DNA of 7,324 nucleotides, taken from NCBI GenBank assembly GCA_023435945.1, contig JAEZLB010000058.1, positions 1-7,324 of the forward strand. The letters run 5' to 3'. This document shows positions 6,918 through 7,324 of this stretch, in pieces. The translations under genes and the position numbers were made by a program. Positions within the stretch are counted from its first letter, which is position 1; every line of letters begins with the position of its first letter. Source of the DNA: Pseudomonadota bacterium. GTDB lineage: Bacteria; Pseudomonadota; Gammaproteobacteria; Burkholderiales; Burkholderiaceae_D. The notes beneath the pieces were generated by a model. That model made no database searches. It was not told the DNA's origin and worked only from the letters and a program-made list of their open reading frames with translations.

Positions 6918-7322
6918 CTAAACGCGAATACCCTGCCGCGGATTGAAGGCCAGATCGTGGGCCATCGCCTGGTAAAGCTGGCGAGCTTTGGGATTGTCGG
7001 CAGGTGGAAGGACAATATCGAGAACCATGTACAGATCGCCGGGAGTCTGTGAGGGTATGCCTTTTCCTTTCAGACGAAGCTTGCGCCCTGAATGTGAATT
7101 AGCAGGAATTTTTACCTCTATCGTGCCACCCGGAACAGGTGCCTTGATCGTTGCTCCTAGCGCAGCTTCCCATGGAGCGACAGGCAGAGTGACATAGACA
7201 TCCTTTCCCTCTGCGCGACAATAAGGATGCGACTTGAATTGCACCTCCAGATAGAGATCGCCTGGCTGCCCTCCTAGTAATCCGGGTTTGCCCTGACCAG
7301 CCAGACGTATGGTCTGTCCTGG
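6918..7322 (-). CDS. cbpA: CbpA-type DnaJ co-chaperone, C-terminal part only
   Basis: The visible 134 codons are the C-terminal substrate-binding and dimerisation half of a class B J-domain protein resembling E. coli CbpA. Members stimulate DnaK ATPase and, in E. coli, also bind curved DNA. Typical segments in order are GQTIRLAGQGKPG, GDLYLEVQFKSHPYCRAEG, DVYVTLPVAPWEAALGATI, GRKLRLKGKGIP and GDLYMVLDIVLPP, then a final helix and TAG at 6920-6918. No Cys-rich zinc motif is seen in this part. The J domain, G/F linker and start lie past the right edge, so the N-terminus cannot be checked. No CbpM-like gene follows it, unlike E. coli, where cbpM directly follows. It is about 770 bp from pstS on the same strand and probably not in one operon. 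Confidence 0.93.
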   Translation of the reverse strand, partial: PGQTIRLAGQGKPGLLGGQPGDLYLEVQFKSHPYCRAEGKDVYVTLPVAPWEAALGATIKAPVPGGTIEVKIPANSHSGRKLRLKGKGIPSQTPGDLYMVLDIVLPPADNPKARQLYQAMAHDLAFNPRQGIRV

Positions 7323-7324
7323 GT

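Noticed and set aside
6886..6920. GCAG/CTGC inverted repeats after the cbpA stop as a terminator
   Set aside because: Several short mutually exclusive stems, and only TTTT some 7 bases later; not a convincing intrinsic terminator.
6725..7015. 96-codon minus-strand ORF overlapping the cbpA end
   Set aside because: Its first third is an out-of-frame reading of the cbpA C-terminus and the rest is Arg/Trp/Leu-rich with no family features; treated as a shadow.

Overview
The window looks like an ordinary chromosomal segment of a beta-proteobacterium, probably Burkholderiales and possibly Oxalobacteraceae. The lineage guess is low confidence. It rests on the moderately high GC, the compact Gram-negative gene layout and the flavour of the AcrA, AcrR and PstS proteins, with no database comparison. 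It holds five genes: acrB (partial, left edge), acrA, acrR, pstS and a cbpA-type DnaJ gene (partial, right edge).

Region 1 (1-4938) is a multidrug efflux locus. acrA and acrB form a leftward operon encoding the periplasmic adaptor lipoprotein and the proton-driven RND pump of a tripartite exporter. The divergent acrR encodes their TetR-family repressor. Between them is a perfect 24-bp palindrome (4165-4188) with the same arms that I recall for the Escherichia coli AcrR operator. It fills the space between the -35 and -10 of the inferred acrAB promoter and abuts an extended -10 promoter for acrR, so one bound repressor could control both directions. No outer-membrane channel gene is visible; it may lie beyond the left edge.

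Region 2 (4938-6215) holds pstS, the periplasmic phosphate-binding protein, on the minus strand and convergent with acrR. Each gene ends in its own hairpin terminator. pstS has a classical phosphate-starvation promoter: a PHO box, 10 bp, TAGAAT, then a strong Shine-Dalgarno. No pstC, pstA or pstB lies on either side, so pstS is a single-gene unit here.

Region 3 (6216-6917) is about 700 bp without a convincing gene. It contains a second, better-matching PHO box with a correctly spaced -10, pointing away from pstS into apparently non-coding DNA. A hairpin sits at the predicted transcript start, and a tiny minus-strand ORF with a consensus Shine-Dalgarno lies across it. Region 4 (6918-7324) is the C-terminal part of a CbpA-type J-domain co-chaperone on the minus strand.

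I see no mobile element, CRISPR array, tRNA, rRNA or novel multi-gene system. The best leads are regulatory: the orphan divergent Pho promoter and the precisely conserved AcrR operator.
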